Source of the DNA: Tetrapyrgos nigripes
Lineage: Eukaryota > Basidiomycota > Agaricomycetes > Agaricales > Campanellaceae
Reading direction: 5' to 3'
DNA: 64,000 nt
NCBI GenBank assembly: GCA_013368315.1
Contig: JAACJM010000076.1
Coordinates: 281,030 to 345,029, forward strand
The notes under the pieces were generated by a model. It worked only from the letters and a program-made list of their open reading frames with translations. It was not told the origin of the DNA and ran no database searches. Positions 1 through 11,082 of this stretch are shown one piece after another. Both the position numbers and the translations under genes were made by a program. Position 1 is the stretch's first letter; every line of letters begins with the position of its first letter.

Positions 1-3000
1 TGGAGGCGACAATGATGAGGTCGGCGTTCTGGAAGTCTTCGATTGTAGCCGAGTTAAGGTTGGCAAGGGTTGACAAGACCAGGGTTTGGAAACGCTTTTT
101 CCCAGTGAACTTTCTGACTTCTGAGTCCCATTGCCTGGTGAGATGAGGTGGAACGATGATGAGCGTAGCCTTGAGGGCAATCTTTCCCTCGACGTGGCCG
201 AGCTTCGAAAAGTCCTTCTCTGTGTCCTTCCAGTTGCAATCAATAAGGCCGAGGGTGATAGCAGTCTTGCCGTAACCAACCTGGTCGGCGAGAACACCGC
301 CTCTGATACGAACGGGTCTTTGGGCACGACCTTCTGCTCTCCACCCAAGAGGATCAAGAATCGCCTCTGACACCTCTTCCTCGATGAATGGCTCCGCATC
401 CTTGGACTCCTGTCTGAGCATCCACTCCAGAGATCGCAACTGCTCCTTTCGTAAAGGTATCTTGAAACTGGGCGGCTGAGCATGTTGCTTGTCCTTCTTA
501 TTGCTCATGAGAGTGAATTTGGGCGGGGACCAAGTGGCAGCAGGGGTGAAGTTGGTGTTCAATCGCCATAGCAGGGTCGGTGGTTCGGTACGACCGGCTG
601 ATGGAAGACGAGAAAGAGCACGATGAAGGAGTGAAGGAATGTTGACACCGACACGGATGACGCCAGTTCCATCTTCCTGGAGTCTCAACTGCGTCACAAA
701 GGCACTGGGTCGCCTCTTCAACCTGCGTTCGTACTCTCCAGCTTGTACCGGGTCTTCGATCATCAACGTCTTCTTGTTGGCTACGATATATTCAACCTTG
801 GGAGGAGTAGGGGCGCAGCGTTCGCAAATAGATTGGCCATCGGGCATATCGACCACTTGCCAATCAACGAAGTTGTCTTCCACACGTCGAACACGCTCCA
901 ATAGCCAGGCAATAGAACCAAAGATACTACGTTCATGAATCTTGTCCACCTCCTTCCAGACGCCACGTGGCCATTCTGGACCAGCTTGTCCATGAAGAGG
1001 AACACTGCAAGAGAGCAACGCGATGGCACTGCTGCAAGTATCGTTGGAGACGGAAAACTCCAGTTTCTTGTCCGGAATACCGAATTGAGCGTCTTCGTGG
1101 TGAGAAGGCTAGAATTTCGTGGTCAGCATGATAAAGGTAGCTACAGGATGGGGAGAATTACCTTCAACTCAGCTACGTCGGTAAAGACCCAACGAACAGG
1201 GAAAATGCAGGAAAGTTCTTGCTCCCCCATATCATCAGATTGTCGCCACTTTGAATCCAGCTTTGCAATGATGGGACGGGTTTCCCCATATTCATATCTC
1301 CTTGTGCTGATTGAGAACACGAAGCAATCCTCCGATTCATCAGTCCGATGAGGGTCAAACAACATGAAGAGGGGTGGGATAGACGACTCGTCTTCCTTCG
1401 GCTGACGTTTGTGCAATGCTCCGTTGGCAGTACCGCATTTGTCGAGGAGTCGGTAGGTACCAGAGATATCACGGCCAAAGCGTTCGACGTCAGTGTCTGC
1501 GCACGATATCTCCAGTGCAGATGGGACCTTCTTCTCCTTGAATTCTTCGCTGATGAGGCCAAGACGAGCCTCCCAAGCCGGTACCAGTTCACCAGTGCCT
1601 TTGATCGTGATGTTTGTGTGAGAGGTCTCTGGCAAGGCAAATTCCCAGCGACCCTCAAGCAGCTCAGACTTGCAGCTGAGCCTGCCGACAGGGGCTTCCA
1701 ACACTCGGCGTATCTCGGCGTTCACCGGTTCAGAGTCCAAGGGCTTCGCATATAACCTCCATTCGGGCTGCTGTGGATGAAGAAGCAGTTCCAGCATGGC
1801 CACTGGTGATCGGTAAACAGCACTCCAGATTTCTTGACGCTTCAGCTCGGTGAAACGCAACTCGGAGTCTGAAATACGAAGTACTGCAGCACGCCACCCC
1901 TCCCAGCGCTCGGGAGGAATGTCGGCACCAGTCTCTTCCTTGAGATTATCCAGCAACTGTTGGTCGACAGATGACAAGGTAAGGCACATGGGGAGGGAGG
2001 ATTTGAGGACCTTGTCGAAATCAGAAGGGGAGAGACGTGGTTCAGCCTCCAGGTCAATTGGAACTGTGTTGTGTTCTGGACGACCTCCACACTTCTTGCA
2101 TGAAGAAGCACCGCAATCCACGCAACGCACGAGAGTTCTGGACGTCATCTCGACACGACCTTCACAAGTGCAAAGTCTAGTACTCTTCGCAGCCAGCTCA
2201 AGGATAGTTGCGAAGGAGTGAGCCTTGGTGACTGAAAGATCCAGAGGTTGGTAGAGAAGTTGATCTTCACCAGCAATGTGCTCTTCAAGTGAGGGTCCAC
2301 TGTCAACGACTTCATCCACATCCATAACGTCTTCGTCAACGGCGTCTTCAATCCCACGTTTAGATTCGTACGTGGTCTTATCCCCACCCTCCTTGAGGAG
2401 ATTCATGCCCGTTACCAGAGCAGCCAGAATGGATGCCCCGACCACTGTGGTAGACATTGCATTACCAGCCAAATCGGCGAGGTTATCTTCGGATTCACGG
2501 GTCAAAAGGAGTTTGTCGACAGGCAAGCCTTGCATGGACAGAGCTTCCAAGCCGACCATGGGCCCACCACGATTGGTGATATAGGGAATCATCGAGGGTG
2601 TAAGGCAAGGGCAGATACCCACTTTGCTTGAGCTGGTATTCCTATCAACATTCTGGGAGAGATTCCAGACTTGGCTAAGAGCGTAGACAAAAATGAGATT
2701 GATTTCAACCTAGCAGTGAAAACTTCTACTCACGTTTTATAGGATGAGTCTACGCCTTTCTTGGCAGCTCTTAAAAGACTGATATCCATTAGATCCCAGA
2801 CACGTTCAACTTGTGCGACGCCCCAGTCCGTCCAGGCAAAGTCCAACAATTTACATGATCCACCTGAAACAAGTCATCAGTTTGGATACCCCATGCTGAG
2901 CTCAAGAGCGCACCTTCATCCCAACTCGTCAGGGGACGTTTAGAACCCAGCTCCTCCTCAAGTCGTGCCCTTTGATGACGAGATTCACATCGAGTCCAAT

Positions 3001-4187
3001 CGGTACGTCCAGAACGACGATCAAGAGCCCTCTGACTCTCCAGGCCATTTTCTGACGGGCCACGTGAATACGAGGATCGTCGGAGGGAAGTAAGAAGGCA
3101 TCAAGGGTGGAAGAAGCAGGACGCTTGAGCTTGTTCAAGACCATGTCTTTCCAGGTCGCAGGTATGCTGGATTTCTTCTTGTCGACGGCAACGAGGTAGA
3201 CTCTGGTACGCGTGTGAGGAATGTAGAACTGCTTGGTATCGACCCGAGAATAATCGGCACTGTATCCGTTCTGCTCAAACTTGCTCTTGACAAAGCCCCA
3301 TGGAGCTCCACACACATTCTCGAGAATGACGAGCGGTGGCCTGTGTTTCTTCACCCAGGACAGCATCCCACGGAACGTCCGACCAGACTCGCCATTAGCT
3401 TCAATGTCTTGCTTTTCGTTGTTGAGACTGGAATAGTCGACGCAAGAGGTACCCGCGACCAGCAGATCAACATCTCCTGGTACAGGAACCAAAGATCCAT
3501 AGGCAGTGTGACTGAACGCATCGTGAGTAAAGAAATTATGAGAGAAATCGCTACAACGCACGCTTCATCTCCTCCTAGCTCACACACGTCACGAAAGAGA
3601 ATCGGTGGATGGAAGTTTCTCTCAATGTAGGCCTGTTTGAAGGGCTCAATCTCGCATGAAAAGACGTGCTCAACCTCGAGGTTGACGTCAAAGTGCTCGC
3701 GAATGGAGTCTTGGATAAGCTCCAGCGCCAGAAGAGGAGACTCGGTGCCAGAGCACATAGTGGCGACGCGTATTTTCCGACCACTAACGCGTTCCGCTAC
3801 GTCTTTGATCTTGGGAATGCGACTGACGAGATCAGAGAAGATGAGTGGAATGTCATGGATGGGAGGCAAATGCGACGAGTCTGGGGCGCGACTCTTGGTA
3901 TCTTTCTTCGCGACGAGGGCGGATTCGTCATCTGACGAGTCCGGGGTGGGGGCTTTTTTGGCACGCTTCTTCTTGGTGGTGGGTGCGCGTTCGTCGTCAG
4001 ACGAGTGAGGGGTAGGAGCCTTCTTGGTACGCTTCTTCGCGACAACAGATGGTGGTTTGTCATCGGCCTCTTCTTCCTGTCCAGAGGCGGAAGACTCGCT
4101 GTTCACGTCGTCTTCCGCGTCTTTAGACTTTAAGAAGAAGGACTCGAGTTTTTTCTGGCCTTTGAGCTGGGCCTTTGCCTTGACCAT
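1..4187 (-). CDS. RAD8/DNMT5-type cytosine-5 DNA methyltransferase-SNF2 ATPase fusion (5' part; 3' end beyond window)
   Basis: A DNA C5-methyltransferase domain is fused to a SNF2 helicase, the architecture of fungal DNMT5/RAD8 proteins. The ATG at 4187 opens with a PCNA-binding PIP box, QKKLESFF (residues 11-18), then a Ser/Asp/Lys-rich tail with two APTPxSSDDE units. Methyltransferase motifs follow: I (MCSGTESP), IV (AGTSCVDYS, with the catalytic Cys), VI (ENV), VIII (PHTRTRVYL) and X (LAGNAMSTT). A Cys cluster (CVDCGASSCKKC) precedes the SNF2 part, which shows the Walker A-like ADQVGYGKTA and motif Ia IIVPPHLTRQW before the window edge. Introns on the minus strand: 3512-3561, 2864-2913, 2675-2733 and 1109-1161. 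The reading frame slips by one base at a T4 run (A4 on the coding strand) at 3048-3051. The fusion call is firm; RAD8 versus DNMT5 is not settled, because the RING and C-terminal helicase lie outside the window. Confidence 0.88.
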
Positions 4188-4215
4188 GGGGTAGGAATCT
4201 TTCAAACAGACTGAG

Positions 4216-4254
4216 ACGCGTTACGCGGCGTGACTTTGTAGACGCGTGACGCGT
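4216..4254. promoter_or_regulatory. Three ACGCGT (MCB-like) boxes upstream of the RAD8/DNMT5 gene
   Basis: ACGCGT occurs at 4216-4221, 4242-4247 and 4249-4254, that is 29-67 bp upstream of the methyltransferase start at 4187. ACGCGT is the MluI cell-cycle box bound by MBF in fungi and marks G1/S genes. The function is inferred from sequence and position. The same hexamer precedes the other replication genes in this window. Confidence 0.55.
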
Positions 4255-4495
4255 GACTGGCTTAAGTAATGGCTATGAAGTGAACAGTGTTGAGTTCCTT
4301 CCCAAGTTGCAGTCTACAGCGATCCGTTCAACGCTCATAATTCACGACTTGTTGCGGTCCAGTTGTCCGCCGAGTCGTGTACCGGCTTCCTTATATACCC
4401 TTCGTAACGACTTTTGGACGTTGGTTGCGACCTCGGCGGATCCCTAATTCATCGCACGCTCTTTCCTTTACTTTCTCTTTCTCCGCCTTGTTCCA

Positions 4496-7343
4496 ATGGC
4501 GGCTCTCAGCTCTTCAATGTCTCAAGCTTCGCTCGTCAGCGATAACACCAATCTTTCCCGTTCCAACTCCACCTACTCTCCACCTTCTCCCGAATCCGTA
4601 GGCTCAGCTTCCTCCTCCAAACTCTCTCTGACCCAACAGGATGAAGGTGTGCCTGACATCTTATCTTTCTGACATACCCTCACAGTTGTTCCCTAGAGAA
4701 TGAAACTATCACCGCTAAACGCGCTCCTCTTAGGAAACTTGAAAGACACACGAGTTCAGAGTGCGTCATGTCCTCGCTTGACACATCTAAAACCACTCAT
4801 TAGCAACAGGGATCTACGACTGTTGGCTATTTCGACTCATATGACGGAGCTTTCCTACACTATATCAGATATCCAAACTCGGATTTTTGGTGCGTCCTGA
4901 ATCCCCGACAGTATAACTACTATGCTGCTAATGTCTTTTGTGCGTGTAGAGATTCAGGAACTCAGGCATAAATCCCAAGCTGCAAGTGGAGACGATGCTG
5001 GCACAACAACCGTGATAGATCAATCTCTGATGGCTTTGGACGAAAAGCTCGAGAGTGTATCCAAGGGAATGAAGTCCGTCAACGATTCCCTTGAACCTCT
5101 CCTCTCCTCTACACCAACGGTCTCTCAGACTGACGATCCAAATCCGAATGCAGCTATTCTTCGCAAACATACGACCTTAGTTTCAGAATGGGAGGCAGTA
5201 CAGGAAGAGAGTGAAGTGCTTAGAGAGGAGTTGAAAGAAGATAAATGGTTGACGGTGTTTCGAACAGTCACGGATCAGGCAGATGGAATGATGTCGAGCT
5301 TGGAGAAGGGCGTAAATCGTTGTCAAGTGAGCACTGACTCTACGTGGCACTTTCGGATCCATACTCACTAAAACCGGTTAGGAATTCATTTGGCAAGTGC
5401 ATCGGAGGGGAATAGAAGACGGCCTATCGCGTTCCCAACTTTCACTCAATCAACGCGATGACAAGTCTAATCCTACCTTTGAAACATTCACGTCCCTTCT
5501 TGAATCCTTTGAAGCCAAGAAGAAGTGAGCAGCGTCAAATTTTCTCTCTAGTACCTGTTCTCATAATTTCCCTAGACATTACATGCCTGCGACCTCGAAA
5601 GTTCTCTCTATCATTGACAAAGGTGTTCGTGATCGTGTTACCAAAAATGGCGAGACATTACGTCGTCATGCAGAGTCTGCCCAGAGATGGAAGAACTTGA
5701 AAGACCGGATAGCGAGAACCGATGCAGAGATGGAGAATATTCGCAAAATATTGCTGCAGGGTGATGGTGCAATGAGTGAAGGTGGATCAAGTACGTCTGG
5801 CAATGGTTATTTGGCCACACCACCTAGTGGGAGTCGTGGCTCTAGTGGCACCCTTTCAAGATCCATATCTCCTTTCCGGAAGTTTGCCCGAAAGATTACA
5901 GGATCAAACCGCTCACCTGTTACACCGGTGACTCCGTTGAATGTGAACAAAGTCAATGGATCTCGTACTCCTTCCTCGGAGCCCACGCTTCGTCGACAGA
6001 GGACTTCGATATTTACGACCATACGAGGAGCTACGCCAGTGACTCCCGATAGACCAGCGCACAAGTACAGCCAAAGTCTAACTCCAGATTCCTCCCCCAG
6101 GAATCAACGTGCCGAGGCAACGATCAAGGGTCGTTCTCCGTCCAAACAGCCCTGGAATAGTTCCACAAAAGTTCAACCGGAAGATCGTTCCCGTACCATA
6201 AAGGCTACACCATCCAGAAGAGCCCCGTCAGCTACTGGACATTATCCAGATGCTTCCTCTACAGGGACCACGTACAAACGAAGTCTGTCGCGGGCATCAA
6301 TGGCCTCATCACGACCATGGTCCCCTCTGACATCATCTGTGTCAACCACACATTCCTCCAACTACCCACCTCTTCCATCCTACAATCCTCCTTCACGAGC
6401 ACAAACCCCGGCTCGTGCTCCCTCTCGGGCTTACACTCCTGGATTGACCAGTTCGACACCCAAACCGAGGCCCAATACTCCCAGTCATATTCCTGCTCCT
6501 TCCAACAAGTTACTATCAATAGCAGGTCCACCATCTGACGCTGGTTGGGATGATGAATCCCTTGGCTCCCCACTGAATCGTGCTCTCTCACCCGCCCTGA
6601 GCACTACAACATCACAAAGTGCCTTGGGTGGCCATCCTCCACGGCCACCAAGTCGTTCCATGATTCCTATTCCGTCCGTGCAGTTATCCACACCATCAAG
6701 GCCCGGTACCTCGATGTCCATGAAGCGTAGTGAAAGCCCATCTACAACATTCAGATCTGCGGCTGCTCGAGCGCAGACCCCAGAGTCAGCCTTGAAGGCC
6801 CGAGCGCAACAAGTAGGTATCTACACAGGCTCTGTAGGCCGCTCGGCTCGGCCGTCTATCACCAAGCTACCACCTTCGAGTTTCAGAGATGGCGCTGGTA
6901 GTACTAGTCGGGTCTCATCCCGTTCAGGCTCCCACACACCATGGGGAGACAGTCTGCCTCTACATGAATACGTTCCTTCAAATCCCAAAGATCCGCTGGA
7001 TGCCGAGGTTGCTATTGTGGTGAATTCTCTTGCCCATGGGCTGCTTGTTGAGCGGGTGGATCCCCCTCTGAAGAAGATCCCGAAGGAAGGAGAGGAGATC
7101 AAGGCTCAGTATTCCTTCTCAAACGCACTGAGCAGCAAGGTGGTTACGTGCAAGCTGACCACCCTCACACGAACCGGCAAAGGTTCTTCCAAAGGTGTAA
7201 TGACCAAGAAAGTAATGTGCCGAGTCGGTGGTGGTGAGTTGATCGATGTCTTTTGATCAACGACTGATGTCTGACCGAATTTTCTTATCGCAGGGTGGCA
7301 AGATCTGAGTCACTACATCTTGAACCGCCAGGCCGGTATGTGA
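4496..7343 (+). CDS. Kar9/GAR (GAS2-related) domain cytoskeleton-associated protein
   Basis: This is probably a microtubule-associated protein. The first exon (ATG 4496) is Ser-rich. After short introns (one begins at 4647) comes an all-helical region containing TEIxD-like heptads, for example IQELRHKSQ and WEAVQEESEVLREEL, as in Kar9/spectrin-like N-termini. A long Ser/Pro/Thr-rich basic linker (about 5760-6950) follows, then a C-terminal GAS2-related domain. The last intron (7234-7293, 60 nt) joins CRVGGG to WQDLSHYILNRQAGM, the hallmark end of the GAR domain. Spliced length is roughly 750-800 residues. Basic Ser/Pro linkers of this kind usually bind microtubules. The GAR call is good; the Kar9 assignment rests on helical character and architecture only. 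Confidence 0.75.
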
Positions 7344-7726
7344 ATGGTCTGTCCTGGTCTTTGCCTGGTCCTATTTCTCCATGAAGTTGTAGCGTACAGG
7401 AGCATTTTAGTTCGCTGTATTGTTTTCTCGTTGTCATGCATGTCCATCCTTTCCTTGCCCGCATTCTATGGAACAGTACAATATACATCTTTATGGTATA
7501 ATATTTATGAAAGCGATGTCGATAAGTACTTACTCGGAAGAGTTGGTGGAGAGCAAGATGGTTGTTCCCGAATCTGGAGAGAGGCTAGATTGAGTTCGAT
7601 CCGATATGGAGTTTTGCTATGACGCCGACATGGCAATGTCTGGCCTGGATACACCTAGAAGGGTCCTTGCTCCCTGAATTTTCCGATAATTGTCTGCTGG
7701 GGCTATGGGTCCATGTACTTATGGAC

Positions 7727-7734
7727 TATAAAAA
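7727..7734 (+). promoter_or_regulatory. TATA-like box of TRAPPC12
   Basis: TATAAAAA lies about 43 bp upstream of the ATG at 7777. The same element with the same spacing context recurs upstream of the duplicated copy near 11108, so the duplication included the promoter. The start codon sits in a strong context (GCCGCCATG). Confidence 0.45.
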
Positions 7735-7776
7735 TGGACGAAAAGCAAAATATTCCTACAAACGCAGCCCGCCGCC

Positions 7777-9896
7777 ATGAAACTCCACAAACTGCAGCAC
7801 ACCAAAGCTATCACTTTCCCTACATTCGAGCATGTCCCATCTACAGATCATGATCAGGACCTAACCATAGTCACCGCTCCAGAGAAACATCATGTTTTCA
7901 AGTCGGTGAAGCGTCGTCTACGGAGGATCTCGTCCTCGATGCATGGTTACAGCCGGAAGCGCCAGCGCTCCGCCTCGATCCCGGGCCCATCGCCTTCCGA
8001 ACCAAACAATGGGCCTGGGAATACTCCTCCTTCCACCACTTCCATTTACATTCTGCCTTCTGTTGCGAGTCCACCCAGCGACGCTACCAGCTCTTCCCGT
8101 TCTCGTGACGACGACGTCTTTGCAATAATGTCGACGCCAGGTCAGGAACTTGGCTCCCAGGTCGACCCGAGGATCGCTGAAGCTGCTGAAGAGGACGCGT
8201 CCGACGACGGTAGACCCATGCTGTCCGTCTATGTCGAACCTGAGGTTCCTCAACCTTTCCTCATAGACGACGAGCCGGATGGTAGTGCTTCCCCATCATC
8301 AGCACGTCCAATTTCACCAACCAACATGAACCTGGCGTCACCCTTGCTTGCTTCACCATCTCTCCCTTCCCCTAATCTCAATAAAGACGTACCTCCTCCG
8401 CCTTCGGAGAGCGACGGCGAAGAGGAGGCTCACGACGTGTACCTTCCCGAGCTTGTAATCCCGACAATGTTTCTTCCCATCCCCAACGTCCGTCCTCTCT
8501 CTTTCTATCTAATGTGGTGGCTTTCAAAGGATTTACTGTACTTCTCTCGTAATAGACTGATCCATTGACTACATTGTTGACAAAATATATTCATCCTCCT
8601 GATAAACGCCCTGTTCGAGATCTATCTGGCGAATGGCAGAATAGCAGTTTTCATTCTTTAGTTGTAAGTTTAGGGATTATGACCTATCTTTGAGCGCACG
8701 CTGCGACATGTGCTCATCATTTGGATAGATGACAAACAGCTGGAGAGCTTTGGCTAGGATGGCTCGGGATAGGATTGTAACAACAGATCCTCAAGACTTG
8801 GCTCTCGTTTTAGGCGTAAGTCCTCGCCTCTTGCCATCGTGAAACATGGGAAGACCATCATCGTTTCTAGTTGTGGTATCTTCGTTTAGCCTGCCTCTCC
8901 CGTCTACGTCTTTTCAACCAAACCTCCGCCGAATGCACGAACCTCTTTTCAATTCTGAATGGCATCGAACCTCCCGAAGCCAAAGCATGGGTGTTTGATC
9001 GCGTCCTTCCCTTCGAGCTCGAAGTCATGCAAGCTCGTTTGAAGTATTGGGCAGGAGACCACATGGGCTATCTCGATGCGCTCAACCTTCTTCTGAAGAA
9101 ATGCAGGTCCAAAGCGTGCTCAGTGTCCGATGATGTCAATGTTGGGATGTGGAAAGAACGAGGAGCGAGATTATGTCTTATTATTGCTTCACAAATGATG
9201 GAGATGAAGGTCGGCTTTATCATCAGTACTTACTTTACTCTCGGCTCTGATTGGTTGTATAGGATTTCGGAGCAGCAGGCAAGCTGCTTGAGCCTTTGTG
9301 CGATCACAGAGATCCGAGTGAAAAGTCGCCCGCCCTGCGTTCTGCCATTGGAAGGATTTACTTGCAAGGAGGATACTTGTCTAGAGCAACTACACACTTT
9401 GCTGCAGTCGATGCAGATCCCAATGCCGATCAATCGCTGAAGGACATGAATAAGGCTTTGCTTGCCTCAGCAAACGGTCAATGGAAGTTTGCTGGCGACA
9501 CTCTAAGGAGTGTGTTGGAGAAGGATCCGGAAAATTATGTGGTGAGTTTGTGTCTCGTGGGATTAGGAGCAGCATACTGATTCCTTGCAGGCCGTAAACA
9601 ATCTCTCTGTGGCGCTTCTGAGCCAGGGAAAACTGAAAGATGGGATAGAGGCATTAGAACGGGCACTCAAAACCTCTCCTTCTAGTGTTGTCGTTGCTGA
9701 GCCTTTCCTCTTCAACCTTTGTGAGTTATCCTAAGAATCAATCAAGGGACTTGAATAACTGACAATTTCTCCAGCTACTCTATATGAACTTCGTTCGGCA
9801 ACAGCTACAGAAAAGAAGCTCAATCTGTTGGTTGAGGTTGCTAAATGGAGCGGTGATGGGCTCAAGACTACATGTCTGAAAATGCCTTCGAACTAG
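7777..9896 (+). CDS. TRAPPC12: TRAPPC12-like TRAPP-complex TPR protein
   Basis: This is a subunit of the TRAPP tethering complex, acting in ER-Golgi or autophagic membrane traffic. Exon 1 (7777-8487) encodes a disordered Ser/Pro/Asp-rich N-terminus ending LPELVIPTMFLPIPN. Exons 2 (8556-8663) and 3 (8729-8815) give RDLSGEWQNSSFHSLV and MTNSWRALARMARD. Exon 4 starts at 8871 with LWYLRLACLSRLRLF. The C-terminal half is TPR-like, including AIGRIYLQGGYLSRATTHF and AVNNLSVALLSQGKLKDGI, and ends FNLSTLYELRSATATEKK...CLKMPSN, matching the conserved C-terminus of TRAPPC12. TAG is at 9894-9896. Introns are phase-consistent and about 50-70 nt. The gene lies tail-to-tail with RFC3, but a damaged duplicate is wedged between them. 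Confidence 0.85.
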
Positions 9897-9908
9897 CAGT
9901 GAAGTTTA

Positions 9909-9990
9909 CTGTACAACAGTATCATATTCCAATTTTCGTTTGACTGTGATTCAGTGGTATGCTCGACTGCGTTTTTGAAAAGTTTGGCGC
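9909..9990 (-). pseudogene. Detached fragment of the RFC3 last exon and 3' flank
   Basis: On the minus strand this stretch reads LFKNAVEHTTES and then continues into flanking DNA. The last exon of the intact RFC3 gene (near 12285-12320) reads [12 protein letters not shown] and has matching downstream DNA (CAGTCAAACG...GTTGTACAGTAA). The fragment holds only the last dozen codons. It directly abuts an FAD-oxidase fragment. It is best read as the far end of a duplicated block that carried TRAPPC12 plus the tail of RFC3. Confidence 0.6.
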
Positions 9991-10249
9991 TAGACCGGTC
10001 ATGACCCCCGCTTCTGACAGTGATTGGTAACCGGAGAGTGGACGACGTAACAAAGCGCACAATAGTGGATACCTCCCCAGTTGCTTTCGGGCGGACAACC
10101 ACGAGTGGAACGTGATCGGGTGGAAGATCAGCCTGAAAACCGTTTTTACTGCTGTAAATACGTCTGAGTGATGATAGCCAGGCTTGGGAAAGAATCCTGA
10201 AGGGGGAGGAGATGGGGCGCGTCTTTGGCAAGCATCTCTCTGGAGACAC
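9991..10249 (-). pseudogene. Fragment of an FAD-linked (berberine-bridge-type) oxidase
   Basis: The minus-strand translation contains PPDHVPLVVVRPKATGEVSTIVRF followed shortly by LPITVRSGGHD, the signature start of the FAD_binding_4/PCMH fold of BBE-like oxidases. RSGGHD is the motif around the covalent-FAD His. The frame has no ATG, no downstream substrate domain, and runs straight into the RFC3 tail fragment after GGHDRSS. It is a remnant of under 90 residues of a protein normally about 450-550 long. It was probably trapped at the rearrangement junction. Confidence 0.55.
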
Positions 10250-11082
10250 CAGGCCCTATTGTAGTAATTGTAAAGCAAGGGAATGGGAAATGGGGAATGT
10301 GCAACCAACGGTGCAGTTTATGCTGTTTGACGCTGATCTCCATTCTTCTGACGCCCGTTCTGTGCAGCTTTTTCCCTGATTAATCTGATTGTCCCTGTCG
10401 CTGGCACCCACTGGCAACATCAATGTTGCCCCGATGGATGCGGATTTGGGGGTATTAGGGGAAGAAACCCAGCCTGAGTGTGCTATTATGCACTACATAT
10501 TAGGTTGCGGAATGTATGATTGTGTGCGGACCTGGAGGCCTTCGTTCATGATTACTCCGGATCCTGTCGCTGACACTAACACCAACTTTGCTAGTTCCAA
10601 TTGCAACTGCCCCGAGGGATGCGATGTTTGGCATATTATGGGAAGAAATCGAGCCTAAATGCTGCGCCACAGTATCGCTTTCTGGTACCAGCTGGACACT
10701 GTTAATGTTTGGTCGCTGGCAGATAGAATGTTATCGGGGCAAACTCTTCGTTGCTGGGATATATGTGTTCATTTCGATAGCGTTACCCACATCTTGGAGA
10801 GTGAATAATGAGAGAGACATGGACGAATTGCAGCAGTCTGAGACTCTGAGAGAAAGAAGTGCACCGATGGCTACTCGGAGCGGTGTATAATGTCTATCTA
10901 TCTACGTATCTATCTGGCTTCTAAAATAAGTTATGCCGCCATCAAACAATGTAATTGTACGCCGAATCTCATTGTACCCGGTATCATCCTAGCCGGAGCC
11001 AGGCTAGCAGCCTTCCATCAACTGACACCTGAGATGCCCTATCTTGACACATGTCGAAAGTCAACTTGGGAGGACTGCCACC
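10250..11082. other. Intergenic tract between the two TRAPPC12 copies; no supported gene
   Basis: No conserved coding region is recognisable here. A diverged direct repeat of about 70-80 bp is visible: the segment near 10412-10490 (GCCCCGATGGATGCGGATTT) and the segment near 10590-10665 (GCCCCGAGGGATGCGATGTT) share the same order of blocks, including GGGGAAGAAA / GGGAAGAAAT and AGCCTGAGTG / AGCCTAAATG. Short open frames here lack family resemblance and are left out. Confidence 0.4.

Noticed and set aside
7777..8568. Stand-alone 263-residue Ser/Pro-rich gene
   Set aside because: A phase-0 intron from 8488 to 8555 links it to exons that give a good TRAPPC12, so it is exon 1 of that gene.
10389..10890. 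Two overlapping plus-strand ORFs as genes
   Set aside because: They arise from a diverged repeat; no conserved residues or introns support coding.
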